DNA of 64,000 nucleotides, from positions 62,001 through 126,000 of the forward strand of contig NZ_CP134706.1 in the NCBI RefSeq assembly GCF_038246755.1, given 5' to 3'. The DNA is from Micromonospora sp. FIMYZ51. GTDB taxonomy: Bacteria; Actinomycetota; Actinomycetes; Mycobacteriales; Micromonosporaceae. Below are positions 18,748-27,693 of this stretch, piece by piece. The notes below the pieces were generated by a model that was not told where the DNA came from, ran no database searches, and was given only the letters and a program-made list of their open reading frames with translations. Made by a program: the position numbers and the translations under genes. How positions within the stretch are numbered: position 1 is the first letter of the stretch; every line of letters starts with the position of its first letter.

Positions 18748-20249
18748 ACGCACCCCTGCGCCGGGTCGGTGTCGTGGTCATCGTCCTGTTCGGCCTGCTC
18801 TTCGCAAACCTGAACTGGATCCAGGCCTACAAGGCCGACGAATACCGCACCAGCGACTACAACGGTCGAGTGCAGGTCGCCAAGTACGACCGCAAGCGGG
18901 GCAACATCGAGGCGGGCGGGACCGCCCTGGCGGTGAGCAAGGAAACCGACGGGGAGCTGAAGTACCTGCGCACCTACCCGGGCGGCGCGAAGTACGCGCA
19001 CGTGCTCGGGTACGAGCCGGTGAACGGCTCCGCCACCGGCCTGGAACGGGCCGAGAACGACTTCCTCGCCGGCACCAGTGACCAGCTCATCGTCAACCGG
19101 CTGCGGGACATGGTCACCGGTGACCGGACCGCCGGTGGCAACGTGCTGCTCACCCTCTCTCGCCGGGCCCAGGACGTTGCGTACGACGAGCTGCGCAACA
19201 ACAACCGGGGGGCGGCCAAGGGCGCGGCGATCGCCCTCGACCCGCGAACCGGGGCCGTGCAGGCGCTGGTCTCCATACCCAGCTTCGACCCGAACCCGCT
19301 GTCCAGCCACAACACCAACGAGGCGAGTACGGCGTACAACAAGCTGGAGCAGGAGCGTAACCGTCCGCTCCAGAACCGGGCGCTGGGCGAGGTGCTTCCG
19401 CCGGGCTCCACCTTCAAGATCGTGGTGGCCGCGGCCGCGCTGGAGAACGGGATCGGCAAGGACACCAACATCTCGGCCGGCCCGAGCTACACCCCGCCCA
19501 CCTCCGGCCAGTCGATCACCAACGCCGCGCCGTCGATCTGTCCGCAGTCCCAGGTGACCCTGATGAAGGCGGTCACCGACTCCTGCAACACCGGCTTCGC
19601 CAAGCTCGGCGTGCAGCTCGGCCCGGACGCGATCAAGGAGAAGGCTCAGGCGTTCGGCTTCGAGCAGGAAGATCTGACCGTCGGCCGGCTCGGCGAGAAC
19701 GGGCACCCCGTGGCGGCCAGCCGCACCGGCAGCATGCAGAACCCGGACGGCGGCGCCGACCCGGCGGCGCTGGCCCAGTCCTCGATCGGGCAGCGGGACG
19801 TGCGGATGACCCCGCTGGAGGGGGCCATGATCGCTGCGGCGGTCGCCAACAACGGCAGCCAGATGCGCCCGTACCTGGTACGGCAGCTACTCGCCCCGGA
19901 CCGCACCACCGTCTACGACACCGCGAACCCCCGCGAGCTGCGTCGGCCGGTCAGCGGTCAGGTCGCCACCGACCTGCGGGACATGATGGTAAGCGTGGTG
20001 GAGAACGGCACCGGTCGCAACGCGCGGATCAACGGCTACACCGTCGGCGGCAAGACCGGTACCGCCCAGTCCGCGCCGGACCGGCCGGACCACGGCTGGT
20101 TCATCGGCTTCGCGCTCGACTCCGGCGGTAACCCGGTCTCCGCGGTTTGCGTGGTGCTCGAAGAGGCCGGCAGCGGTGGCAGCGCGGAGGCCGCGCGGAT
20201 CGCGGGGCAGATCATGCGGGCCGCCATCGCCGAGCCCGGAGGGCGCTGA
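18744..20249 (+). CDS. pbpA: Class B penicillin-binding protein PbpA
   Basis: This 501-residue D,D-transpeptidase cross-links peptidoglycan with the RodA-type synthase encoded just before. It has an N-terminal membrane anchor (VVVIVLFGLLFANLNWIQ), a pedestal domain, and a transpeptidase domain with all three active-site motifs: SxxK in PPGSTFKIV (Ser about 222), SxN in TDSCNTGFAKL and KTG in GKTGTAQSAP. The length fits PbpA of mycobacteria. The GTG start overlaps the rodA stop by four bases, and one base separates its stop from pknA. Confidence 0.96.
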   Translation: MNAPLRRVGVVVIVLFGLLFANLNWIQAYKADEYRTSDYNGRVQVAKYDRKRGNIEAGGTALAVSKETDGELKYLRTYPGGAKYAHVLGYEPVNGSATGLERAENDFLAGTSDQLIVNRLRDMVTGDRTAGGNVLLTLSRRAQDVAYDELRNNNRGAAKGAAIALDPRTGAVQALVSIPSFDPNPLSSHNTNEASTAYNKLEQERNRPLQNRALGEVLPPGSTFKIVVAAAALENGIGKDTNISAGPSYTPPTSGQSITNAAPSICPQSQVTLMKAVTDSCNTGFAKLGVQLGPDAIKEKAQAFGFEQEDLTVGRLGENGHPVAASRTGSMQNPDGGADPAALAQSSIGQRDVRMTPLEGAMIAAAVANNGSQMRPYLVRQLLAPDRTTVYDTANPRELRRPVSGQVATDLRDMMVSVVENGTGRNARINGYTVGGKTGTAQSAPDRPDHGWFIGFALDSGGNPVSAVCVVLEEAGSGGSAEAARIAGQIMRAAIAEPGGR

Positions 20250-20250
20250 C

Positions 20251-21650
20251 ATGCTCAGTCCCGGAGTGCAGCTCGGCAACCGGTACCGCCTCGACGAGCG
20301 GATCGCCAGCGGCGGCATGGGCGACGTCTGGCGCGGCACCGACCAGGTGCTCGGTCGTACGGTGGCAGTCAAGAGCCTGCTCCCGGCGCTGCTGGACGAG
20401 CCCGGCTTCGCCGAGCGGTTCCGGGGCGAGGCCCGGACCATGGCGACGATCAACCACCCGGGCGTGGTCGACGTCTACGACTTCGGCAACGACCAGCACA
20501 TCGCCTTCCTGATCATGGAGTATGTCGAGGGCGACCCGCTCTCGGCCACCCTCAGCCGGGTCGGCCGGCTCACTCCAGCCCGGACGATGGCGCTTGTCGC
20601 GCAGGCCGCCGACGCGCTGCACGCCGCGCACGTCAAGGGCATCGTGCACCGGGACGTGAAGCCCGGAAACCTGTTGGTCCGCCCCAACGGCACGCTCGTG
20701 CTCACCGACTTCGGCATCGCCCGGTCGGAACTCGTCGGCCAGCTCACCGCGGCCGGCTCGGTGCTCGGCACCGCCTCGTACATCTCGCCGGAGCAGGCCA
20801 CCGGTCAGGTGGCCACCCCCGCTTCCGACGTCTACGCGCTCGGTGTGGTCGCCTACCAGTGCCTCGCCGGCCGTCGGCCGTTCGAGGGCGACAACCCCCT
20901 CGACATCGCCATGCGGCACGTCCGGGAGACCCCGAGGGCGCTGCCGTCCGACATCCCGCCGCAGGTCTGCGCGCTTGTCGAGCGGGCGATGGCCAAGGAC
21001 CCGAAGGACCGCTGGCCGAGCGCCGCGGTCCTCGCCGGTGCGGCCCGGCAGTTGAAGGCGGCGCTGTCCCGGCAGGCGCGTGGCGGCGGTCAGGCGGCAC
21101 CGATCTCGGCCGCGCCGGCGTCGCCGGCCCCGGCCGGGCCCAGGTGCCGTCGCGGGCCCCGGCCGCGCCGCATGCTCCGCTGGCCGGCCCGCACATGCCG
21201 GCGGCACCGCACCGGCCGGTCGCTGCACCTGCGCCGAACCGCCCGCCGATGGCGCCCCCGCCGAACCGCCCACCGGTGGCGCAGCCGCCCCGCCCGACAG
21301 CGGTCGCACCGGCGGCGACCGGTTATCCGCGCGGCGCGGCAACCGTACCCTCTGCCTATCCTGCACAACCGGTCCCGTCACGGAACGCACCCAGGCGGTC
21401 ACGTCCCGGCATGGTGTTCCTGGCCATCGTGCTGGGCGTACTGGTCGTGGTCTGCTCCGGCGTGGTTTCCTACAAACTGCGGAACAGCCTCAATGTCATG
21501 CCGGGCGGGACCCCCGTGCCGGCGGCGACCTCCGAGGCGCTGCGGCCGGGCGGGCGAGACGATCCGGCCGGCACGGCGTACCGTCGACTGGATCAGCTCC
21601 GACCGGACGGCGACGAGACGACCACGAGCGAAGGACGACAGACGCGATGA
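20251..21650 (+). CDS. pknA: Ser/Thr protein kinase PknA, interrupted by an apparent frameshift
   Basis: The kinase domain (about residues 10-275) is intact, with ASGGMGDVW, the ATP lysine in VAVKSLL, the catalytic loop HRDVKPGNLL, DFGIAR and SPEQA. Near 21139 (about residue 296) the coding signal moves to the next frame. There the usual PknA continuation is found: a Pro/Ala linker, a membrane helix (MVFLAIVLGVLVVVCSGVVSY) and a short outer tail, ending at a TGA (21648-21650) that overlaps the pknB ATG as ATGA. As written the kinase frame instead runs on, Arg/Pro-rich, to 21783 (510 residues), inside pknB. A missing base in a GC-rich run (sequence error or real mutation) fits best. ATG 20251 has GGAGGG upstream. 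Confidence 0.9.
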
Positions 21651-23485
21651 CAGCCCAGGCCCGCCTGCTCGGTGGCAGGTACCAGGTCGGCGAGCTGCTC
21701 GGGTATGGCGGCATGGCCGAGGTGCACCGCGGTCGCGACCTGCGGCTCGGCCGGGATGTCGCGATCAAGATGCTTCGGGCTGATCTCGCCCGGGACGCCA
21801 CCTTCCAGATGCGCTTCCGCCGGGAGGCGCAGAACGCCGCCTCGCTCAACCACCCCGCCATCGTCGCCGTCTACGACACCGGGGAGGAGCAGGCCCCCAC
21901 CGGGGAAACCCTCCCGTTCATCGTGATGGAGTTCGTGAACGGGCGCACCTTGAAGGAGGTGCTCGGCGCCGAGGGCCGGCTACAGCCCCGGCGGGCGCTG
22001 GAGATCTGCGCCGACATGTGCGCGGCGCTGGAGTTCAGCCACCGGCACGGCATCATCCACCGGGACATCAAGCCCGGCAACGTGATGCTCACCCAGACCG
22101 GCCAGGTCAAGGTGATGGACTTCGGCATCGCCCGGGCGCTGGCCAGCGGTGCCACCACGATGACGCAGACCAGCGCGGTCATCGGCACCGCACAATATCT
22201 CTCTCCGGAGCAGGCCCGGGGCGAGGCCGTCGATGCCCGCTCCGACGTGTACGCGGCCGGCTGCGTGCTGTTCGAGCTGCTCTGCGGCCACCCGCCGTTC
22301 GTCGGCGACAGCCCGGTAAGCGTCGCGTACCAGCATGTCCGGGAGGCCCCGCCGACCCCGAGCGACCTCAACCCGGACGTCAACCCGGCGGTCGACGCGA
22401 TCGTGCTCAAGGCGCTGTCGAAGAACCCGCTCAACCGCTACCAGAGCGCCGGCGAGATGCGGGCGGATCTGCTCCGCGCGGCGGCCGGCCGGCCGGTGAT
22501 GGCGACGCCGGTGATGCGCGAGGACGAGACCGTGGCGATGGCCGCGGCGGCCCCGGGCTATCCGGCGGGCGGTGCGACGCAGACCCGGCAGATCCCGGCC
22601 CGGGTGGGTGATCCGCGCCAGCGCCGCGCCTCGTCGTGGCTGATCGCCGTCTTCGCCGCGCTCGGTGTGCTCGCGGTGATCGCCCTGGTCGCCGCCCTCT
22701 GGTTGAACCAGCGGGATCCGGCGGACGTGCCGGTGCCGACGCTCACCGGGATGACCCAGCAGGAGGCGTTCGCCCGAATCCAGCAGGACGGCTTCCAGCC
22801 GGCGCTCGGCGACGAGGTGTTCGACAAGGACTGCGAGAAGGACAAGGTGGCCAGCCAGACCCCGCCCGCCGGGGAACAGGTGGCACCGGACAGCACGGTG
22901 ACCGTCTCGCTCTGCGGCGGCGCGCCCGAGGTGACCATCCCGTCGCTGGTCGGCAGCACCCAGGCCGCCGCCGAGGAGCGGCTGAAGGAGCTGAACCTCG
23001 AGGTCAAGATCGCGGAGAAGGACGACGCCGCCGCCAAGGGGCAGGTGCTGGCGGTCGACCCGGCCGAGGGCGAGAAGGTGGCCGAGGAGACCGTGGTCAC
23101 CCTGACCGTCTCCAAGGGGAACGTCGTCCGGGTGCCGAACGTGGTGGGCCTCAGCGAGGCCGACGCGAAGAAGGCGCTGAAGGACGCCGGCCTCGATGCC
23201 AATGTGGAGATCGGTCCCGAGGTGCCCGCCGCTCAGGCCGGCCGGGTCACCGACCAGAACCCGAACGCCAATACCCAGCGCACCAAGGGCAGCAAGGTGA
23301 CCATCTTCGTGTCGGTGGAGGAGCCGGAGGACCCGGACCCGCCGACCCAGACGCCGCCCACCGGTACGCCCACCCCCACCACGCCCCCGCCCGACGGCGA
23401 TGACGACGGCGGCGGTGGTGGTGGTAGTGGCGGCGGCGGTCCGGTCCTGCCCACCGTCCCGCCGTTCCGCCTGCCCGGCGAGTGA
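21647..23485 (+). CDS. pknB: Ser/Thr protein kinase PknB with PASTA domains
   Basis: This 612-residue receptor kinase has a cytoplasmic kinase domain (about residues 10-275; GYGGMAEVHRG, VAIKML, HRDIKPGNVML, DFGIARAL, SPEQARGE), a juxtamembrane segment with a TQTSA-type activation loop region, a membrane helix (about 330-353) and three outer PASTA domains that begin near VPVPTLTGM, VTIPSLVGS and VRVPNVVGL. It ends in a Pro/Thr and Gly-rich tail. PASTA domains bind muropeptides and lipid II, so the kinase couples cell wall state to phosphorylation of growth proteins. The first PASTA domain carries a cysteine pair (DKDCEKDK, VSLCGGA). ATG 21647 overlaps the pknA stop, and its own stop overlaps the next start. 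Confidence 0.97.
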   Translation: MTAQARLLGGRYQVGELLGYGGMAEVHRGRDLRLGRDVAIKMLRADLARDATFQMRFRREAQNAASLNHPAIVAVYDTGEEQAPTGETLPFIVMEFVNGRTLKEVLGAEGRLQPRRALEICADMCAALEFSHRHGIIHRDIKPGNVMLTQTGQVKVMDFGIARALASGATTMTQTSAVIGTAQYLSPEQARGEAVDARSDVYAAGCVLFELLCGHPPFVGDSPVSVAYQHVREAPPTPSDLNPDVNPAVDAIVLKALSKNPLNRYQSAGEMRADLLRAAAGRPVMATPVMREDETVAMAAAAPGYPAGGATQTRQIPARVGDPRQRRASSWLIAVFAALGVLAVIALVAALWLNQRDPADVPVPTLTGMTQQEAFARIQQDGFQPALGDEVFDKDCEKDKVASQTPPAGEQVAPDSTVTVSLCGGAPEVTIPSLVGSTQAAAEERLKELNLEVKIAEKDDAAAKGQVLAVDPAEGEKVAEETVVTLTVSKGNVVRVPNVVGLSEADAKKALKDAGLDANVEIGPEVPAAQAGRVTDQNPNANTQRTKGSKVTIFVSVEEPEDPDPPTQTPPTGTPTPTTPPPDGDDDGGGGGGSGGGGPVLPTVPPFRLPGE

Positions 23486-24198
23486 CCGCCGGGGAGGGCG
23501 CCGAACAGACGTCGGTGCCCGACCCGCCGGGCCGGGCGAGGCGGTGGCGGTGGCTGACCCGGCTGGTCGCCGCCGGGTTGGCGGTGCTGCTGCTCGTCAG
23601 CCTGCCCTGGCTCTGGACGACGGTCGCCGCCCGGGGACACCTGCACCCGGCCGACCAGGCACCCAACGCCGATGTGGTGATCGTTCTCGGCACCGCGGTG
23701 ACCGAGGACGGACACCAGCCGGGCATCCGGCTGGCCGGCCGACTGGAGACCGCCGCCGAACTCGTGCACCGCCAGCGGGCCCGGGTGGTGCTGGTCTCCG
23801 GCGACGGCGGCGGGTTGTCGGGCGACGAGACGGCGGCGATGACCGCCCACCTCACCGGGCAACTCGGCGTCGATCCGCGCCGGGTCGTCGCCGACCCGCA
23901 CGGCCTGGACACCTACGACAGCTGCCTGCGGGCCCGCGAGGTGTACGGCATCGAGCGAGCCCTGATCGTCACCCAGTCCTACCACCTGTCCCGGGCGGTG
24001 ACCCTCTGCCGGCAGCTGGGCATCGACGCCGACGGGGTGCCCGCCCGCTGCTCGGGCTGTGGCCGGGCGCTGCTGCTGGAGAAGGCGGTACGGGACTACT
24101 TCGCCAGCGGCAAGGCGGCCTGGGACGTGATCCGGCACCGGCCGGCCGCCGTCGACTCGCCCGCGCACCCCGGCATCGCCGACGCGCTAAGCAACTGA
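23482..24198 (+). CDS. DUF218 (YdcF/SanA/ElyC-like) membrane protein
   Basis: This 238-residue protein has a cytoplasmic stretch of about 25 residues, one membrane helix (LVAAGLAVLLLVSLPWLW) and an outer DUF218 domain with the family hallmarks VVIVLGTAV, the GDGGGLSGDETAAM motif, DTYDSCLRAREV and IVTQSYHLSRA. SanA and ElyC in enterobacteria affect the envelope barrier and peptidoglycan precursor handling. The GTG start overlaps the pknB stop by four bases, so it is the last gene of the eight-gene operon, and a role in wall precursor metabolism follows from position. It ends 79 bases before the convergent pabA stop. Confidence 0.9.
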   Translation: MTAGEGAEQTSVPDPPGRARRWRWLTRLVAAGLAVLLLVSLPWLWTTVAARGHLHPADQAPNADVVIVLGTAVTEDGHQPGIRLAGRLETAAELVHRQRARVVLVSGDGGGLSGDETAAMTAHLTGQLGVDPRRVVADPHGLDTYDSCLRAREVYGIERALIVTQSYHLSRAVTLCRQLGIDADGVPARCSGCGRALLLEKAVRDYFASGKAAWDVIRHRPAAVDSPAHPGIADALSN

Positions 24199-24220
24199 CC
24201 GCCGCGTCGGGTCAGTTGGT

Positions 24221-24300
24221 GGCGGGCGGGCTCGGCCTCAGGCGGCGAATGCGGCGCGTCGGCGGGCGGGCTCGGCCTCAGGCGGCGAATGCGGCGCGTC
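24221..24300. repeat. Perfect 40-bp tandem duplication at the pabA 3' end
   Basis: The 40 bases at 24221-24260 are repeated exactly at 24261-24300, and eight further bases of the unit follow. The inner copy contains the last codons and stop codon of the minus-strand glutaminase gene; the outer copy repeats them downstream of the stop. The duplication therefore leaves the protein unchanged. Confidence 0.95.
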
Positions 24301-24925
24301 GGCGGGCGTCGACCTCGGCGGCCAGCTCGGGAGCCCGCTCCAGCGCCTCGGGATGACCACAGCTGGCGAGCCAGTTGGCAAGCATCAGGTGGCCACCCTC
24401 GGTGAGCACCGATTCCGGATGGAACTGGACGCCCTCGATCGGCAGGGTGCGATGGCGCATCGCCATCACGATCCCGCCAGCGGTCCACCCGGTCACCTCC
24501 AGCTCGGGCGGCAACGTTTCGCGCAGCACCGCGAGGGAGTGGTAGCGGGTGGCGGTGAACGGGTCGGGCAGACCGGCGAGGACGCCGGTGTTGTCGTGCC
24601 GGACCTGCGAGGTCTTGCCGTGCAGCAGCTCCGGGGCACGGGTGACCGTGGCCCCGAACGCCTCGCCGATCGCCTGATGGCCCAGGCAGACGCCGAAGAT
24701 CGGCACCTTGCCCGCGTACGCGCGGATCAGGTCCAGGCAGATGCCGGCCCGGTCAGGACTGCCCGGCCCGGGTGAGAGCAGTACGCCGGCCGCACCGACC
24801 TGCCCCACCTCGGCCAGCTCGATCTCGTCGTTGCGCCGTACCTCGCACTCGACGCCGAGTTGCCCGAGATACTGCACCAGGTTGAAAACGAACGAGTCGT
24901 AGTTGTCGATCACCAGGACGCGCAT
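24278..24925 (-). CDS. pabA: Aminodeoxychorismate/anthranilate synthase glutaminase subunit
   Basis: This 215-residue class I glutamine amidotransferase releases ammonia from glutamine for chorismate-using synthases (folate or tryptophan branch). The catalytic cysteine is in FGVCLGHQA, the His-Glu pair in GVQFHPESVLTE, and the oxyanion loop in LLSPGPGSPD; the N-terminus VLVIDNYDSFVFNLVQYLG is typical of PabA/TrpG. The ATG at 24925 gives the usual family start; a GTG at 24934 overlaps the upstream stop codon. No synthase partner is adjacent, as is common for this gene near the pkn cluster of actinobacteria. The extreme 3' end lies in a 40-bp tandem duplication. Confidence 0.93.
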   Translation of the reverse strand: MRVLVIDNYDSFVFNLVQYLGQLGVECEVRRNDEIELAEVGQVGAAGVLLSPGPGSPDRAGICLDLIRAYAGKVPIFGVCLGHQAIGEAFGATVTRAPELLHGKTSQVRHDNTGVLAGLPDPFTATRYHSLAVLRETLPPELEVTGWTAGGIVMAMRHRTLPIEGVQFHPESVLTEGGHLMLANWLASCGHPEALERAPELAAEVDARRRAAFAA

Positions 24926-24933
24926 GGGCCTCA

Positions 24934-25230
24934 CTAGTCCTCGTCCGGTGGCGGGCTGTTGTTCCGCTCGGTGTCGTAGGGCAGGTCGTGCTCGTCGCCG
25001 GGTGGCGCGTCGTCGGCCGGACCGTCGCCGGGCACCCCGTCACCGGGCGCACCCGGCACCCCGGAATCCTCGGTGACCTGCACATCGCTGCCGGTGAAGG
25101 GAAGCAGCGGCTCCGCCCAGGGGAACACCACGTACCAGAGCAACGCCACAATCGTGGTGGCGAGCAGCAGGCTGCCGGCGAGCTTGCCGGGTAGCCCGAA
25201 GGGGAGTTTTCGCCAGATCCAGGCGTACAC
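24934..25230 (-). CDS. Small membrane protein with acidic tail, beside the sortase
   Basis: I do not recognise a family. This 98-residue protein starts at GTG 25230, two bases after the sortase stop codon, and has a basic N-terminus (WIWRKLPFG), one membrane helix (LAGSLLLATTIVALLWYVVF) and an acidic, Pro/Gly/Asp-rich outer tail with PGDGVPGDGP-type repeats. The tight spacing to the sortase gene suggests cotranscription and perhaps a helper role, but it shows no LPxTG-like sorting signal. Confidence 0.75.
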   Translation of the reverse strand: MYAWIWRKLPFGLPGKLAGSLLLATTIVALLWYVVFPWAEPLLPFTGSDVQVTEDSGVPGAPGDGVPGDGPADDAPPGDEHDLPYDTERNNSPPPDED

Positions 25231-25232
25231 GC

Positions 25233-27605
25233 TCAGGCCCCCAGCTCCGCCGGACGTCCCTCGGACTTCGGCTGGGTACGCGTCAACTCGGCGTGCACGA
25301 TCAACCGCTCGTAGTTGTCGAACTTGGGGTTGCAGGTGGTCAGGGTCAGCATCCGCTTGGTCGGCTTCTGACCCGGCCGGCCCGGGACCGGGGCGACCAC
25401 CTCGACCTGGGACGGCTTCACGATCCGGCTGTCGGTGACCTGGTAGACGTACCACTCGGTGCGACCCTCGACCAGGATCGGGTCGCCCTTGCGCAGCTCG
25501 TCCAGCCGCCAGAAGGTGGCCCGGTTCCGGTGTCCGGCGACGGAGAAGTTCCCGACCTCACCCGGCATGGCGCTGTCCGGGTAGTGGCCCGGGGCGTACC
25601 GGATGTCCTTCTGGGTGACGCCCTCGACCACGATCCATTCCTTGTCGATCTTCGGAATGGCGAGCAGCGCGATCGGCTTGCCGTGCACCGGCGGTCGCGG
25701 CTTGCTGGACGGGCTGGCCGAGGGAGCCACCGTCGGATCGCCTTCCGGGCCCCACGCCTGTGCCAGTTGCTCGCTCAGGTCGCCCTGGTGCGCGTCGACG
25801 ATCGCCGACTTGCCCCAGATCTCGTAGCCGGCGAAGAGGAGCACCACCAGGCCGAAGGTGATCAACAGCTCGCCGCCGACGCGCAGGCCGGCCCGGACCC
25901 GGGACCAGATCGAAGGGCGGGTCAGCTCCGAGTAGACACTCTTGTAGCCCTCACCGGTCTGCTGGGCGCGCAGCTGAACCACCCGGTCGCCCCGCCGCGG
26001 CTTGGGTTGCTCGGCGGGCTCGTCGGCACCGTCCGCCGGGTCCCCCTCCTTCTTCGGCGGCCGGGGCACCGCGCCCATCAGCGCGGTTGAGTCCAGCGCC
26101 GGCTGACTACCCGGCCCGGTGGCCCCGGTGACCGCCGGGATGAGCGCGGTGGCCGCCGGATCCACCGGCCGCTGCGGCGTTGCCGGCCCGCTCTGCCGGT
26201 TCGGCGCGGTCGGGCTGCTCGGCTCGTTCGACGCAGCTGGGCCGGTCGGGCTGTGCTGCCGGTTCGGCGTACCCGGGCCGGTTGGGCTGTGCTGCCGGTT
26301 CGGCGTACCCGGGCTAATCGGTTGGTTGGTGATGGCCAGGGTGGCCGTCGGTGCGTCGGCAAGGCTGGCCGCGTTCGCCGGGGGCGGCCCGCTGCTCGGG
26401 CCGGGACGGGTCGCCTCACCCGGTCGAGGAAAACCGGACGGTGTACCGCCCCCGACTGCCGGCGGGGCAGCCGCTTGCGGGCCGGGCCGCTCCGACGCCC
26501 CGGTCGGGGTCGCGGCACCGCCGATTTTCGGCATCAGCGTGGTCGGTCCCTCGGCCGACCAGCCGCCCTGGTCGGCGCTGTGGCCGCCGGAGGGCCGGGC
26601 GGGCTCGGCACCGTGGGCGCCGGTGGTCTCCGCCGGCCGGGCCGGCGTCGCCCACGGCTGCTGGTTCGGGTGCGGCTGGTTCGGATGCGGCTGGTTCTGG
26701 TGCTGCGCAGTGGTGGGCGCCGAGGGCGCAACCGACCCCTGCGGGGTGCCGCCGGGCGTGGGCTGTGCGGCGTACGACTGGGGGGTGGCCGGTCGTTGCT
26801 GGCCGCCAACCTGCTCGGCGGGCTGGGTGTCCTGGGACCTCCAGCCGGGCTGATTCTCTTGCCCGGGGTACGGCTGCTGCTCGTGGCCCCGTCCGACCGG
26901 CGGCGTGCCGTTCGCCGGTGCGCCGGCCGGGGTGGGCCGAGGCGGCGCGGCGTCCGGCTGGGCCGGCCCGGCAGTCGGCGGCGGCGGCCCGAGGTCCGGT
27001 TGCCGCGCGGCGGGGGGACGGCTCGGCTGGAAGGCGTCCCGCCAGGGGGTCGGCTCGCCAGGGATGCCGGACTGACCGGTCGGCGCGGCGGAGCCGTTGC
27101 GCTTGTCGGCCGGGCTCCCGCCCGGTTGCCAGCCGTTGTGGTCGGGACGCTGGCCGGGCGTGGCGCTCCACCGGTCCGCTGCCGGCTGCTGCCGGCCCGG
27201 CGCGGTGTCCCATTGACTGGTCGCGGCGTCCCAACCGCCGCCGGCCTGGTCCCGCTTCGGCTGAGCGTCCCAATGGCCCGGTGCGATGGCCTGCTCCCGA
27301 TTGGGCTGAGCGTCCCAGCGACCGGCGGCGGCCTGTTCGCGGTTGAGCTGGTTGTCCCAGCGACCGGAGGCGGCGGCCTGCTCGCGGTGGGGCTGCTGGG
27401 CGTCCCAGCGGCCGAGGTCGGTCGGGCGCTGGGCCTGGGGGGCTCGGTCGCCGGGGCGCTCCGCGGGACGCGGTGCCACCGGGTCCGGCCAGGGCAGGGT
27501 CGCCCGCGGCTGGGCCGGTGCGGGCTCCGGGCGCTCGACCTTGGGTATGAAGGCGGTGGACTCGTCGGCCTGGTCGCGGTGCCGGCCGTCGGGTTGTTGG
27601 CTCAT
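25233..27605 (-). CDS. Class E sortase with very long disordered N-terminal region
   Basis: This 790-residue protein is far longer than a normal class E sortase (about 200-350). Residues 1-~550 are a Gln/Pro/Ala/Trp-rich low-complexity region with repeated units such as [10 protein letters not shown] and [12 protein letters not shown]. One membrane helix lies at about 577-598, and residues ~640-785 form the sortase domain with catalytic His about 692 (SVAGHRN), Cys about 758 (TLTTCNP) and Arg about 766 ([11 protein letters not shown]). Sortases attach surface proteins to peptidoglycan through a C-terminal signal; class E types recognise LAxTG. The ATG start is clear. The orientation places the long tail in the cytoplasm. 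Confidence 0.92.
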   Translation of the reverse strand: MSQQPDGRHRDQADESTAFIPKVERPEPAPAQPRATLPWPDPVAPRPAERPGDRAPQAQRPTDLGRWDAQQPHREQAAASGRWDNQLNREQAAAGRWDAQPNREQAIAPGHWDAQPKRDQAGGGWDAATSQWDTAPGRQQPAADRWSATPGQRPDHNGWQPGGSPADKRNGSAAPTGQSGIPGEPTPWRDAFQPSRPPAARQPDLGPPPPTAGPAQPDAAPPRPTPAGAPANGTPPVGRGHEQQPYPGQENQPGWRSQDTQPAEQVGGQQRPATPQSYAAQPTPGGTPQGSVAPSAPTTAQHQNQPHPNQPHPNQQPWATPARPAETTGAHGAEPARPSGGHSADQGGWSAEGPTTLMPKIGGAATPTGASERPGPQAAAPPAVGGGTPSGFPRPGEATRPGPSSGPPPANAASLADAPTATLAITNQPISPGTPNRQHSPTGPGTPNRQHSPTGPAASNEPSSPTAPNRQSGPATPQRPVDPAATALIPAVTGATGPGSQPALDSTALMGAVPRPPKKEGDPADGADEPAEQPKPRRGDRVVQLRAQQTGEGYKSVYSELTRPSIWSRVRAGLRVGGELLITFGLVVLLFAGYEIWGKSAIVDAHQGDLSEQLAQAWGPEGDPTVAPSASPSSKPRPPVHGKPIALLAIPKIDKEWIVVEGVTQKDIRYAPGHYPDSAMPGEVGNFSVAGHRNRATFWRLDELRKGDPILVEGRTEWYVYQVTDSRIVKPSQVEVVAPVPGRPGQKPTKRMLTLTTCNPKFDNYERLIVHAELTRTQPKSEGRPAELGA

Positions 27606-27693
27606 GACGGCACTCCGCTACGTTCAGCGCGGTCACGAGGCACCGACGCACCTACCTGATGATTCGCCTGCTGGCGCTCGCTCATTCCCGGCC

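Noticed and set aside
21139..21145. GGGCCCA in pknA as a programmed -1 slippery site
   Set aside because: The codon phase does not fit the X-XXY-YYZ rule, and no downstream structure stands out; a lost base is simpler.
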